Assembly: GCF_002797875.1 (NCBI RefSeq)
Contig: NZ_PGFC01000002.1
Span: 367,127-431,126 of the forward strand
Direction: 5' to 3'
DNA length: 64,000 nucleotides
Source of the DNA: Pseudoscardovia suis
Lineage (GTDB): Bacteria; Actinomycetota; Actinomycetes; Actinomycetales; Bifidobacteriaceae
A program made the position numbers and the translations under genes. Positions 10,080 through 19,345 of the stretch are shown piece after piece (the stretch's first letter is position 1; each line of letters opens with the position of its first letter). The notes below the pieces were generated by a model. That model ran no database searches and was not told where the DNA came from. It saw only the letters and a program-made list of their open reading frames with translations.

Positions 10080-10119
10080 GCAACGTGCGTGAATCGCTAG
10101 CTTGAATTAACGGTTGCAT

Positions 10120-10149
10120 AAAGGCCCGGGCGCATTGCCCGGGCCTTTT
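10120..10149 (+). terminator. Rho-independent terminator after the RNase J gene
   Basis: Stem aaaggcccgggc / gcccgggcctttt with a short loop and a closing T-rich run, 40 nt after the stop codon. On the other strand it could also serve the convergent putP gene. Confidence 0.85.
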
Positions 10150-10222
10150 GTATATGCTATGCGCGTGATGCGCACAGGGTGTCTGAAACCGACATCAGGC
10201 GAGAACATGCCTGAAGCGCGGA

Positions 10223-11851
10223 TCAGATTTTCTCGCGCTCCTCGGCGGCGTGGATTTCGGCGGCGACCAAGTCGTCGTCCACCACGCGGTCCTTCGGATC
10301 GTCGAGATAATGGTCAAATTCATACAGCACCGTGTCATCAGGGGCAGGCGTGAGCAGCGACACGACGATGATGAACAGCAGCGACACGAGGAACGCCGGC
10401 AGCAGTTCGTAGATGGCGAACACGCCGCCGAGCGGCTTGATGAGATTGTGCCAGATGAGCACGGTTGCGGTGCCCGAAACCATGCCGGCGATGGCGCCGT
10501 ATTTATTGGTGCGGCGCCAATACAGGGACGTGAGCATCAGCGGACCGAACGATGCGCCCAAGCCCGCCCACGCGTAGGAGACGACTTGGAAAATCGAGGA
10601 ATTCTGGTCGAACGCCACGAAGATGCCGAAAAGGAACATCACAAGCAGCGTGGTGCGTGCCACCATCATGACCTGGCGGTCGCTGGCTTTGCGGTTGATG
10701 ACACCGCGGTAGATGTTTTCGCCCACCGCGCTGGCGCCGATGATCATGTAGCTTGACGACGAGCTCATGGATGCGGCGAAGATGCCGGAGACCACGATGC
10801 CGCACAGGAAGCTGGGCAGCAGTGCCTGCGCGATGACGATGAAGATGTTTTCAGCGGATGCCTCGGTGCCGAATTGCGTGGGCATCATCGCGCGTCCCGC
10901 CAAGCCGATGCACACACCGCAGGTGAGGGAGATGACACACCAGACGGTGGCGATGATACGGGATTTGCGAATCTCTTCGGAGCTTCGGATGGAGAGGAAC
11001 CTCACCAGCACCTGCGGCATGCCGAAGTATCCCAGGCCCCAGGCGAGCATGGAGATGATCGTGATGATGCCGTAGTTCGTCGGTGCGCCGAACACCGCCT
11101 GCCCGTCCTTCACAATCTGCTGGCCCATCGAATCAAGCACCGGCGTCGCCAGATGCGTGCCATCGAGGAAGCCGGGAATGCCGCGCAGGAATGCAATGGT
11201 GTTGTCAATGCCACCGGCGGAGGCGACGGAACCGATGAACACGACGGCGAGCGCGAAGAACATCAGCATGCCTTGGATGAAGTCGGTGACGACGACGGAC
11301 AGGTAACCGCCGATGAGGGTGTAGGCGAACACCACGGCGGCGCCGATCACCATCGTCAGGTGGTAATCCCAGCCGAACAGCGTGGAGAACAGCTTGCCCA
11401 CCGTCACGAAGCAGCTGCCCACATACACGCAGAAGAACACGAGGATGATGACCGCGGAAATCGTGGAGATGACGTTCTTGGAATCATGGAAGCGCTTGGA
11501 GAAGAAATCCGGGATCGTGATGGCGTCGCCGGCGACCACGGAGTAGCGGCGCAGACGGCGTGCCACGAGCTTCCAGTTGAGGTATGTGCCGATTGCCAGG
11601 CCGATGGCGGTCCACATTGCGTCGGCGGCGCCCGTGAAGTATGCCAGTCCCGGCAGGCCCATCAGCAGCCATCCGCTCATGTCGGACGCTTCGGCGCTCA
11701 GCGCCGTCAGCCACGGACCGACCCCGCGGTTGCCTGCGAAGTATTGTTTGGCGGATGAATTCGAACGCTTCGAATAGGCAAAGCCGATGGACAGCATGGC
11801 CACGAAGTAGATGACCATGGCAAGCATTACCCAGAAGTCTTTGGTGACCAT
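10223..11851 (-). CDS. putP: Sodium/proline symporter (SSS family)
   Basis: Na+-coupled uptake of proline across the cytoplasmic membrane. The 542-residue protein has about 12-13 membrane segments and PutP-like signatures: SDMSGWLLMGLPG, YLNWKLVARRLRRYS and ITIPDFFSKRF in the first third, and QVLVRFLSIRSS with ASMSSSSSYMIIGAS further on. The C-terminal tail is charged and acidic. The ATG at 11851 gives the family-typical start immediately before helix 1; an alternative TTG at 11860 would place an AAAGGA closer. It converges on the RNase J gene. A gap of more than 900 nt with repeats separates it from the divergent pilin gene. Confidence 0.9.
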   Translation of the reverse strand: MVTKDFWVMLAMVIYFVAMLSIGFAYSKRSNSSAKQYFAGNRGVGPWLTALSAEASDMSGWLLMGLPGLAYFTGAADAMWTAIGLAIGTYLNWKLVARRLRRYSVVAGDAITIPDFFSKRFHDSKNVISTISAVIILVFFCVYVGSCFVTVGKLFSTLFGWDYHLTMVIGAAVVFAYTLIGGYLSVVVTDFIQGMLMFFALAVVFIGSVASAGGIDNTIAFLRGIPGFLDGTHLATPVLDSMGQQIVKDGQAVFGAPTNYGIITIISMLAWGLGYFGMPQVLVRFLSIRSSEEIRKSRIIATVWCVISLTCGVCIGLAGRAMMPTQFGTEASAENIFIVIAQALLPSFLCGIVVSGIFAASMSSSSSYMIIGASAVGENIYRGVINRKASDRQVMMVARTTLLVMFLFGIFVAFDQNSSIFQVVSYAWAGLGASFGPLMLTSLYWRRTNKYGAIAGMVSGTATVLIWHNLIKPLGGVFAIYELLPAFLVSLLFIIVVSLLTPAPDDTVLYEFDHYLDDPKDRVVDDDLVAAEIHAAEEREKI

Positions 11852-12184
11852 GAGGTTCAATGATCCTTTTCTCGTTCTTGATCGTGCTCTTGACATGTAA
11901 TTGCGCTTGTAATTGCGTGCAGTCGCGGTGCGATCGCCGGTCGTTCGCGGCGCCCAATCCAATTCAAGTCCAATTAACCATTGTCCAACTTACTCACGGG
12001 TTGCTACCGGGGGACTAGAGGTTGTGGATGGCGTGGTGATACGGCCGGTGTTTCGTTCGGTGCTGGTGCGCGTGCGTGCGTTATGAGGAACACGGACTGG
12101 TGTTCGATGTATGTCTGATCCGCGGTGTTTTGCCGGTTAATTGCCGACGATGGAGGCGAAGATTCCCTTTACCAGTGGTTGTGG

Positions 12185-12445
12185 CTTCCGTCTTCGGCGA
12201 GCTTTTGGTCCGGTCGCCGATTTTGGAGGTTTGGGGGTCTTTTGGGGGACTCCTAACCTCTTTCTTCGGCGTCTCGTGGAGGGGTCGCCGATGGCGGAGG
12301 TTTCGGTCTTGGGAGTTGGGCGTGTGACTTCCGTTTTCGGCGAGTGGTGGATTCGGTCGCCGATTTTGGAGGTTTGGGGGTCGGGGAGGGTGCTTGTGGC
12401 TTCCGTTTTCGGCGACATTTGAATTTGTCGCCGATTCTGGAGGTT
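12185..12445 (+). repeat. Hairpin-repeat array 1: four units of the TTCGGCGA-N12/13-TCGCCGA family
   Basis: Four imperfect dyad units lie at about 12185-12231, 12256-12300, 12327-12373 and 12399-12445. Each has a left arm ending TTCGGCGA (TTCGGCGT in the second), a 12-13 nt loop, and a right arm starting TCGCCGA and ending GGAGGTT. They belong to the same family as the 12-unit array at 27946-28782, but are more divergent and less evenly spaced. Together with the poly-G tract this accounts for most of the 917-nt gap between putP and the pilin gene. Short frames across it simply translate the repeats. Bases 11852-12180 and 12470-12768 show no gene. Confidence 0.85.
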
Positions 12446-12460
12446 ACGGGTGAATTGTCT

Positions 12461-12469
12461 GGGGGGGGG
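12461..12469 (+). repeat. Poly-G tract (nine G) upstream of the pilin gene
   Basis: A run of nine G lies about 300 nt before the start of the LPNTG pilin-type gene and just after hairpin array 1. Poly-G tracts near sortase-dependent pilus genes can mediate phase variation by slippage in bifidobacteria. Here the tract lies outside any credible reading frame, so an effect would have to be on transcription. This role is inferred. Confidence 0.7.
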
Positions 12470-12768
12470 TACGTTCAAAGCAATTCGTTTTGCACGTTGG
12501 TGCGTGATACCGCGGGGATACAGTGTTTCGGCTTGGTTTCTCTCGCCATCGTGACCGTGGCGGAACGGTAACGCTGTCCCGTGATGCTGCGGTATTCCGT
12601 TCCGACAATCCCCACCACAGAAACTTAAACATTAGGGAATGCTGGAACTGTATCGGCTCGAATGCATTTGCGGTGTTGCGTACACATCGCATGGTTTCTC
12701 AGAGGGCAGCGTTGCAAGTATCGGTTTGCTAAAAGACAGGTATTTGTGGACTGGTTGGGAGAATAGTC

Positions 12769-15700
12769 ATGGGGACGGCTCGGCACAAGGAACATGGTGC
12801 GAGGAGGAACAAAATATTCCTCTTGCTGACGTTCGTGCTGTCTGTGGCGTTAATCGTCACGGCTTCCGTAGGGGTCTCGCGGTCTTGGGCGGCAATTCCG
12901 AAGAGCGATGACCTGTCGAAGTTCGTCACAGACGTGTCGATATCCGGGATTTCAGCGGACAGTCAAGGTGTGTACCAGTATCGCGATGGGGACGAGGCGA
13001 CACTGCGATTCACCTTCGCCGAAAACGATAACATCCAATTCGGCGACTCACAGCTGACATATGTGCTCCCTGCAGGCTTCGATGCGGTGAATGCCTCAGG
13101 TACTTTTGACGTGCCTGTGCTTGAATCCGGTGTGATGCACACGGTGCGGGGAAACAAATGGGAGATTCGCAATGGCGCGTTGATCATCACCTGGAATACG
13201 GACGATTCCAATATCGAACACTTGCGAGATTCGGCGAATGCGCGAATCGTGCTTGGCATTAAATTCACCCTGCATGGGGTCAACGGTATGGTGAAATTCG
13301 GCGATGGTGTCGAACGAACCTTCGCGCTTGACACCAGCAACGACCTGTCGACGACGAAAAGCTCCGTCTATGACGAGGCGGCAGGGAAAATCCATTACAC
13401 CGCCACTGTGAAGTCAACGGGAATCAGCACGGGCGTGACGACAACCGACACCATTGCGGGGAACGCCATCGCCTACGATCCCAGTTCACTGCGCATAGCG
13501 GGGAACTCAGGAACCTATTCGGTCCAGACCCAGGGCAACGGATTCGTATTGTCGGTCCCCACGATGGCCAATGGCGAGACAATCACCCTCACTTATGACG
13601 GCATCATCGACTATTCAGCGTTCCATGGCTCTGTGACCGCTGACAACGCCAGCAACACCCTCACCGCAACAAGCAACGGTGATTCGAATCCGTCGAACAA
13701 CACCGTCACCACGGATGACTCCCACACCATTGCCTTGTCGGATGTGAGCAAGAGCGGAACCGCGGAATCATCTTCGCAATCCTCCGGTTCCAGCCGGACC
13801 GTCCACTGGACGATTGATTCCAACAGCAAACGCCACGTCTCGCTTGCGGGCGGCACCATCAAGGACAGCATCGCCCAATATTCGCAAAGCCGCATGTCAT
13901 ACGCCGGAGATGGAATCACCATCACTGTCACGGATGCCAGCGGCACCCAGATCGCCACAAGGAAGGTCAGCTGGGCCGATCTCGGCGTCACCGATCCTTC
14001 CTCAGACAAGGCATGGACGTATGCCGTCCCTTCCACGGACGGTGTGTATTCGTATCACATCGCATATGACACAACGGTTGACATGACGGGAGCGTTGTCG
14101 GATCTCACAGTAGCCAACTCTGCTACGTCCGCCTCGGTGCAATCAGGCACGCAGAGCACCAACGCATACGTGGGGATTGGCACGCAATTCAGCCTGGAGA
14201 CTCACAAAACCGCGGTGGCGAACGAATCCGATTACCACCACACGGTGTGGAGCATAGACGCCTCGGTTCCCGCCACTGGCTACAACAGCCTTATGGTCAC
14301 CGATAACCTTCCCTCCACATGGGGAACCGTTACTGATAGCTCCGGCGCCTCGGTTTCTCGGCAGTTGTATGACGCATACGTGGATGGCTCCCTGAGCGTC
14401 ACGGGTCTGGAAGCGGGGGAGTCCTACACCGTGGATGCTTCCGACCCCTCGAAGGTGGTTATCACTTTTTACGCCGATACGGCTCACACCATTCCCGGGC
14501 TATCCGCCACGTCCACGGCTCGCACCATCGCCATCAAGCTCACCACGCAAAATAACGACGATTGGCTCGCCATCGGTAAAAACGGCGGATGGCAGGCGAC
14601 TCACACCAACAACGAGACGGTTACGGCCAACGGACAGTCGAAAAGCGCGTCCGCCAGCGTGACCCCGATGCAGCAGTCCATCACCAAGCAATCCGAATAC
14701 ATGGGCACGCGAAACGTCAACGGCGTCGACCTGCCCGTTTACAAGTTCACACTCACCCTCGAGGGGGTCAACAGCGACGACTTCGACATCTCCGACGACT
14801 TCGACGCATCCTTGTTTTCATTCGCAACAACCGATCAGGTGGGCATGTGGGGACAGAACAAAGTGTTCGGAGGCGACCAGTATTACCAAGGGCAGGAAGG
14901 CAGCGCGCCAATCACCTGGAGCGAGACCTCGTCCGGGGCGATCATCCACGTGTCCTCTGGGGCGATTGCGAAAAACAACGGCGCATATTATTCGCGGTAC
15001 AAAATCTGGTACTGCCTTATTGCCAAGGATGCCAACGCCGTGAGCACGCTCAACCAGCGTGCTACCGACAACAACGGCACCACGACGTTCACGAACACCG
15101 CTACATGGAATGGCAACAGCTCGGGGAGCATCGTCTCCACATACACGTATCGCATGGTGAACAAGGAGCAGACGTCGGTCGATCCACAGAAGAGGACCGC
15201 GACCTTCAGAATCACGTTGAACCCTGCGAGCACCGACATCAACCCCTATGGCGATACGCTCATCCTGACCGATACGATGTCGTCGAACATGGCACTTGAC
15301 GTGAATTCCCTGCAAACGACACCGACCGATGGTGTCTCGTTCCAGCTTGACAGTCAGACGAATACTTTAAGCGTCACGTTCCCCGACAAGACGCCCGTGA
15401 CCCTTACATACACCGTTTATCTCAAGGGAAGCGGCTACATCACTTATTCCAATAAAGCATCATTGCATGGGCAGACCAGTAGCATTGAAAGCTCGACGAA
15501 TGTGTCCAGCGAATCCTCCAGCGGCGCTTCCGTCCCCAGCATCCGCCTGCTGAAAAACGATTCCGGAGACCTCACGAAGCCCCTGCCGGGTGCGCATTTC
15601 AAGCTGTACAAGGCGGATGATGACTCCTCCCCAGTCACGGAGAACGAGTTCGTGTCGGGCAGCGATGGAATCGTCACAGTCACCGGCCGGCAGGATCGCG

Positions 15701-16371
15701 ATGGGTGGTCTCTGCACCCAGGCACGAAATACTATCTCAAGGAAACCGCCGCGCCCAGTGGATATTCCCTGCGGTCCGACCCCATCTACTTCACAATCTC
15801 CGACTCTCCCACAGGAGAAGACGAATACCCGGATTCCTACACCATTCCTTGGGTGAACACACCGGTGAGCAACAGCACGTCGTTCACTCTCCGAAAGGTG
15901 GATGAAATCAACAACAGCACGGTGCTTGCCGGGGCTCAGTTCACCCTCACCGGGACGAATGCGGACGGTGTGAGCACAACCTCATCGGTGGTGACCGCAG
16001 CGGACGGCATGGCCAGTTTCACTGGCGTCACGCCAGGGACCTACACCCTCAAGGAGACCCGGGCGCCGAATGGATATGAGGCGTCGGATGTCGAGCATTC
16101 CGTCGTCGTGTTGTCGACACTGGCCATCACCTATGACGGACAGGCTATTGCGCAGGAAACCGATGGAACGGCATCGATTACCGTGCAAAATCACAAGAAA
16201 CAGTTTTTCCTTCCGAATACAGGGCGCTTCGGTGGCATGTGGGCTTTTGCAGGGGCGGGGGGAATCACCATGCTGCTGGGAAGCACCGTTGCGTTGGCCG
16301 AGACGGGGAAAGCACCGCGTCATGGCTCAAGACGGTCAGGTAAGCATCCTCGACGGGATTCCCGCAGGTGA
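12769..16371 (+). CDS. LPXTG-anchored pilin/adhesin with SpaA (CnaB-type) domains, probable minor or tip subunit
   Basis: A 1,200-residue surface protein with a signal peptide (basic start, hydrophobic IFLLLTFVLSVALIV, then ASVGVSRSWA). Residues from about 45 to 930 are a series of Ser/Thr/Asn-rich beta domains resembling adhesin and DUF11-like repeats. Two SpaA domains follow with E-boxes YYLKETAAPSGY (catalytic Glu 992) and YTLKETRAPNGY, which support intramolecular isopeptide bonds. The sorting signal is LPNTG at 1148-1152, then a hydrophobic segment and an unusually long Arg/Lys/His-rich tail. The ATG at 12769 follows gggag by 7 nt. The next gene is the likely major pilin, 316 nt downstream. 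The large-then-small order matches type-2 fimbrial loci (FimB-FimA), but no class C sortase gene follows. Confidence 0.88.
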   Translation: MGTARHKEHGARRNKIFLLLTFVLSVALIVTASVGVSRSWAAIPKSDDLSKFVTDVSISGISADSQGVYQYRDGDEATLRFTFAENDNIQFGDSQLTYVLPAGFDAVNASGTFDVPVLESGVMHTVRGNKWEIRNGALIITWNTDDSNIEHLRDSANARIVLGIKFTLHGVNGMVKFGDGVERTFALDTSNDLSTTKSSVYDEAAGKIHYTATVKSTGISTGVTTTDTIAGNAIAYDPSSLRIAGNSGTYSVQTQGNGFVLSVPTMANGETITLTYDGIIDYSAFHGSVTADNASNTLTATSNGDSNPSNNTVTTDDSHTIALSDVSKSGTAESSSQSSGSSRTVHWTIDSNSKRHVSLAGGTIKDSIAQYSQSRMSYAGDGITITVTDASGTQIATRKVSWADLGVTDPSSDKAWTYAVPSTDGVYSYHIAYDTTVDMTGALSDLTVANSATSASVQSGTQSTNAYVGIGTQFSLETHKTAVANESDYHHTVWSIDASVPATGYNSLMVTDNLPSTWGTVTDSSGASVSRQLYDAYVDGSLSVTGLEAGESYTVDASDPSKVVITFYADTAHTIPGLSATSTARTIAIKLTTQNNDDWLAIGKNGGWQATHTNNETVTANGQSKSASASVTPMQQSITKQSEYMGTRNVNGVDLPVYKFTLTLEGVNSDDFDISDDFDASLFSFATTDQVGMWGQNKVFGGDQYYQGQEGSAPITWSETSSGAIIHVSSGAIAKNNGAYYSRYKIWYCLIAKDANAVSTLNQRATDNNGTTTFTNTATWNGNSSGSIVSTYTYRMVNKEQTSVDPQKRTATFRITLNPASTDINPYGDTLILTDTMSSNMALDVNSLQTTPTDGVSFQLDSQTNTLSVTFPDKTPVTLTYTVYLKGSGYITYSNKASLHGQTSSIESSTNVSSESSSGASVPSIRLLKNDSGDLTKPLPGAHFKLYKADDDSSPVTENEFVSGSDGIVTVTGRQDRDGWSLHPGTKYYLKETAAPSGYSLRSDPIYFTISDSPTGEDEYPDSYTIPWVNTPVSNSTSFTLRKVDEINNSTVLAGAQFTLTGTNADGVSTTSSVVTAADGMASFTGVTPGTYTLKETRAPNGYEASDVEHSVVVLSTLAITYDGQAIAQETDGTASITVQNHKKQFFLPNTGRFGGMWAFAGAGGITMLLGSTVALAETGKAPRHGSRRSGKHPRRDSRR

Positions 16372-16607
16372 GGGGTGGCGAAATGACACGATTGCTGCTG
16401 CCTCGCGGACAGCCTGTTGCCGAGCCCGGATGTGTCTGCGTCTGCCGAATCCATCATGTTTCGGTTGTGCCCGTTGGCTCATTCCGGCCACTCGTTCTAT
16501 CTGTCTAATTCGATCCATCCATTTGTCCATCTATCCGTTGTTTTCACTAACAAACAACTCGCCCAGTAACCAAACTCACTCATTAATCGTTGTTTACCGC
16601 AACAATT

Positions 16608-16652
16608 CCTGTCCGCCGTGCAGACGCACAGTGCATTTGCGCAGCGGACAGG
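16608..16652 (+). promoter_or_regulatory. Stem-loop in the leader of the major pilin gene
   Basis: Perfect 9-bp arms cctgtccgc (16608-16616) and gcggacagg (16644-16652) lie 35 nt before the pilin start. The ribosome binding site (agaaagg) is outside the stem. It may stabilise the message or be a regulatory structure. The rest of the 316-nt gap 16372-16687 is pyrimidine- and A-rich and holds no gene; a promoter there is likely but not clear-cut. Confidence 0.5.
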
Positions 16653-16687
16653 TCCAGAGAGAATTCCAAGAGAAAGGAAAAGACACA

Positions 16688-18427
16688 ATGAGTGTCCTTG
16701 CGAAAAACAAGTCGTGCAGGGTGGCCGTCGCCATCCTGTCAATTCTGGGAATGCTTGCTGCCGTGGTCGCCTTGGCGCCGCAGCGCGCCATCGCGGATTC
16801 GTCCACCGGTGCAAGCATCACCCTCCAGTCCTCCGATAGTCTGGCCAACAGAACCTTCCAAGCGTGGGAGCCCATCAGAATCTCGAGTCAATCCTCGGAT
16901 GGCAGCCTCACCGTAGACATCACCGACGAGTATCTGCCATACGTGCGCACAGCCGCTGCAAATCTGAACCTCCCCATTGACAAGGACACGACGAACGATA
17001 GGAATGTCACCGCCACGTCGTCGGAGGATGATGTCGTCGAAGCGGTGTCACATCTGGCACAACGTCAGCATGATGGCAGCAGCGACGAGGAGGCGCGCTC
17101 CTTCGCAAAAGAACTCCAAACGGTGCTTGTAGACAACAAAGTGGCGCCCACAAAGACGAATGACGATTTTGTGCCGCAGTCTTCCGGCGCGCGGAAGCTG
17201 TCCGGCCTCGATTACGGCTGGTATCTGATTCAGGAGACCACGGGGGACAATCCCGCCTTGCCGTCGGCACAGGCCGACAACTCTCCGGTGTCTCTGGTCA
17301 TGACGACACCTGTGACCGGTGGTGACGTGCCCGTGACCGTGAAGTCCAAGACTCCCGAATCACACAAGAACATCGTGGAGGCAGATCATTCCCAGCAGCG
17401 CAAGGCTGCAGTGGTGAACCAGAACGAGCCGATCCATTACCAGCTGACGTTCTATGTGCCTGCCCAGTGGAGCAGCCAGTATGCCGACAAGGGCTTCTGG
17501 TTCACGATGAACGACACTCTGGATTCGTCGCTTGTTTTCGATCACGCGGATGCCATCCAGATCGGCGACGCCTTTGATTCCACCACTTCCGATGTGGACT
17601 TCTCTGCGGCGAACGGATTGTATGACACAAGCCTGGCGCCTACCACCACCACAGCGGATGGCAAGACCCTCACCTGGGCCTTCGGCGACGACACCGGCAC
17701 CAACCTGACCGCCAACGTCGCCAACAAGGCGCTGGCGGGCAAGTGGGTGAAGCTGTATTACACCGCGCACCTGTCCCAGGACGCACCGATCAACACGGCC
17801 ATCGGCAATGCCTACGATGTGACGTACCAGCACAGTCCGTATTCGACGACGGGCGGTGAGAAGACGCCAACCGAGCATCCGTATGTGTACACGATGAACT
17901 TGCAGGTCGATAAGATCGACGGGTCCAATTCCGCTGAGCTCTCTGGCGTTGAGTTCCAGGTGTATTCCGATGAAGAATGCACGAAGCTCGTCAAGTTCTC
18001 TTCTAACGGCTCCGCATATGAGTATGATCCCAATGGCGCCGTGACGACGCTTGTGACGGGTGAAGACGGCAAGATCAACGTGGAAGGCGTTGCCGGCAGC
18101 GCCGATGGCGTTACGTATTATCTGAAGGAAACCAAGGCCGCTGCCGGATACCGTGCATTGAATTCCGCCATCGCAGTGACGGTGTCGGTGCAAGGGTTCA
18201 GCGACCAGGCTGATCTTGTCCGCACGGACGGAACTACACAGACCCTGACCTACTCCCTCGCCAAGCAGGGCGGCAATACCTCTGTCAGCAACGGTGTGCT
18301 GGTGGTGAAGAACTACCGTGGCCTGCTGCCGTCCACCGGTGCTGCTGGCATCATCCTATTTGCTGTGGTCGGTGTTTTGCTGATTGGCGGTGGAGCACTG
18401 ATGTTGCGCCGAACCAAGAAGCAGTGA
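16688..18427 (+). CDS. LPXTG-type fimbrial major subunit (isopeptide-forming pilin)
   Basis: A 579-residue pilin with a signal peptide (MSVLAKNKSCRVAVAILSIL to about residue 37). The middle region has the length and order of actinobacterial FimA: an N-terminal pilin domain, a second domain starting near KNIVEADHSQQRK, and a C-terminal SpaA domain with E-box YYLKETKAAAGY. The sorting signal is LPSTG at 547-551, followed by a transmembrane segment and RRTKKQ. The usual pilin-motif lysine context (VxVYPK) is replaced by VTVKSK, so the polymerising lysine is uncertain. The ATG at 16688 has a ribosome binding site (gaaagga); the open frame extends upstream to 16070 but there overlaps the preceding gene. 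It probably forms the shaft of the pilus whose tip is encoded just upstream. Confidence 0.9.
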   Translation: MSVLAKNKSCRVAVAILSILGMLAAVVALAPQRAIADSSTGASITLQSSDSLANRTFQAWEPIRISSQSSDGSLTVDITDEYLPYVRTAAANLNLPIDKDTTNDRNVTATSSEDDVVEAVSHLAQRQHDGSSDEEARSFAKELQTVLVDNKVAPTKTNDDFVPQSSGARKLSGLDYGWYLIQETTGDNPALPSAQADNSPVSLVMTTPVTGGDVPVTVKSKTPESHKNIVEADHSQQRKAAVVNQNEPIHYQLTFYVPAQWSSQYADKGFWFTMNDTLDSSLVFDHADAIQIGDAFDSTTSDVDFSAANGLYDTSLAPTTTTADGKTLTWAFGDDTGTNLTANVANKALAGKWVKLYYTAHLSQDAPINTAIGNAYDVTYQHSPYSTTGGEKTPTEHPYVYTMNLQVDKIDGSNSAELSGVEFQVYSDEECTKLVKFSSNGSAYEYDPNGAVTTLVTGEDGKINVEGVAGSADGVTYYLKETKAAAGYRALNSAIAVTVSVQGFSDQADLVRTDGTTQTLTYSLAKQGGNTSVSNGVLVVKNYRGLLPSTGAAGIILFAVVGVLLIGGGALMLRRTKKQ

Positions 18428-18507
18428 TGCAACCCTAGGCGCTGAGATGTTGAGGCGCTGAGTGGGGCATGAGCCGTGTGCCGCATGCTCGGCTCGCGTT
18501 TTGCAAG

Positions 18508-18547
18508 CCGCCTGTACCATGCCTGTCATGGTGCAGGCGGTCTTTTC
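18508..18547 (+). terminator. Terminator after the pilin locus
   Basis: A stem of ccgcctgtaccatg (18508-18521) with catggtgcaggcgg (18527-18540), one internal mismatch, 5-nt loop and a following tcttttc. It closes transcription of the pilin genes 80 nt after the stop. Confidence 0.85.
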
Positions 18548-18713
18548 ATTGCCGGTCACCGCTGCGTTGCCGGTCACCGCTGGGGCGCATCCCCATCACG
18601 CATGCGGCTCGTGAAATGCGTGTGCTGGCTGAGCCTGTTATGGAAAGCCCGGGTCTTCGCCTGAAAGCGACAAATCCAATCCGGTCCAGTTCCCGGGAAG
18701 TCCCGAGGCGATT

Positions 18714-19193
18714 CTACTTATGGTATGGTTCGTGCGCGTTGATTTTGAACGCGCGGTAGATTTGCTCAAGCAAAATCACACGCATAAGCTGGTGCGGGAA
18801 GGTCATGGGGGAGAAGCTCAGCTTCCAGTCGGCGCGCGCCAGGATCTCTGGCGCCAGCCCAAGCGAGCCGCCGATGATGAACTGGATGTGGCTGGCGCCG
18901 TGCAGTGCGAGATCATCGAGTTTTGCAGCAAAACGCTCCGAGGCGAGCATCTGCCCGTCGATGGCCAGTGCGATTACGTATGCACCATCCTTGATATGCT
19001 TCGCGATGCGCTCGCCCTCCTTGCGTTTGATGAGCTCGTCGGTGCCGGGCGTCGCGTGCTCGGGCGTCTTTTCGTCGGCCACTTCAATGATGGTGAGTTT
19101 GCAAAATCGCGACAGCCGTTTCGAATACTCCTCGATTGCATCGCGCAGATAGCGCTCCTTGATGCGACCGGGGGCGATGATGTCGATGTTCAT
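18714..19193 (-). CDS. rlmH: 23S rRNA (pseudouridine1915-N3)-methyltransferase RlmH
   Basis: Methylates pseudouridine 1915 in helix 69 of 23S rRNA on assembled ribosomes. The 159-residue length is standard. The N-terminus reads [20 protein letters not shown], with the family-typical [19 protein letters not shown] after it. The SPOUT knot region is visible as [14 protein letters not shown], and the conserved C-terminus [20 protein letters not shown] ends in HEPYHK. The ATG at 19193 follows ggaagga by about 8 nt on the minus strand; an in-frame upstream start at 19271 adds 26 unconserved residues. It is divergent from the coiled-coil gene and unrelated to the pilin cluster it adjoins. Confidence 0.95.
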   Translation of the reverse strand: MNIDIIAPGRIKERYLRDAIEEYSKRLSRFCKLTIIEVADEKTPEHATPGTDELIKRKEGERIAKHIKDGAYVIALAIDGQMLASERFAAKLDDLALHGASHIQFIIGGSLGLAPEILARADWKLSFSPMTFPHQLMRVILLEQIYRAFKINAHEPYHK

Positions 19194-19345
19194 GTTTGCG
19201 TTCCTTCCGTCACTGCCATGGTAGCGGCGGGCTGCGGCGGATGACGATATGATGGAAACGGGATTAATCACGGATTGGATCAGTGGCAGACGGTGCGGGG
19301 TATGCTATGACACAGTATGGTAGGGGCATGATGGAAGAAGGGGCC

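Noticed and set aside
12076..12911. Short frames between putP and the pilin gene
   Set aside because: They overlap repeats and the poly-G tract and lack ribosome binding sites or recognisable domains.
19283..19345. Upstream starts of the coiled-coil protein
   Set aside because: In-frame GTG 19283 and ATGs at 19307 and 19328 lack well-spaced ribosome binding sites compared with 19346, though they are not excluded.
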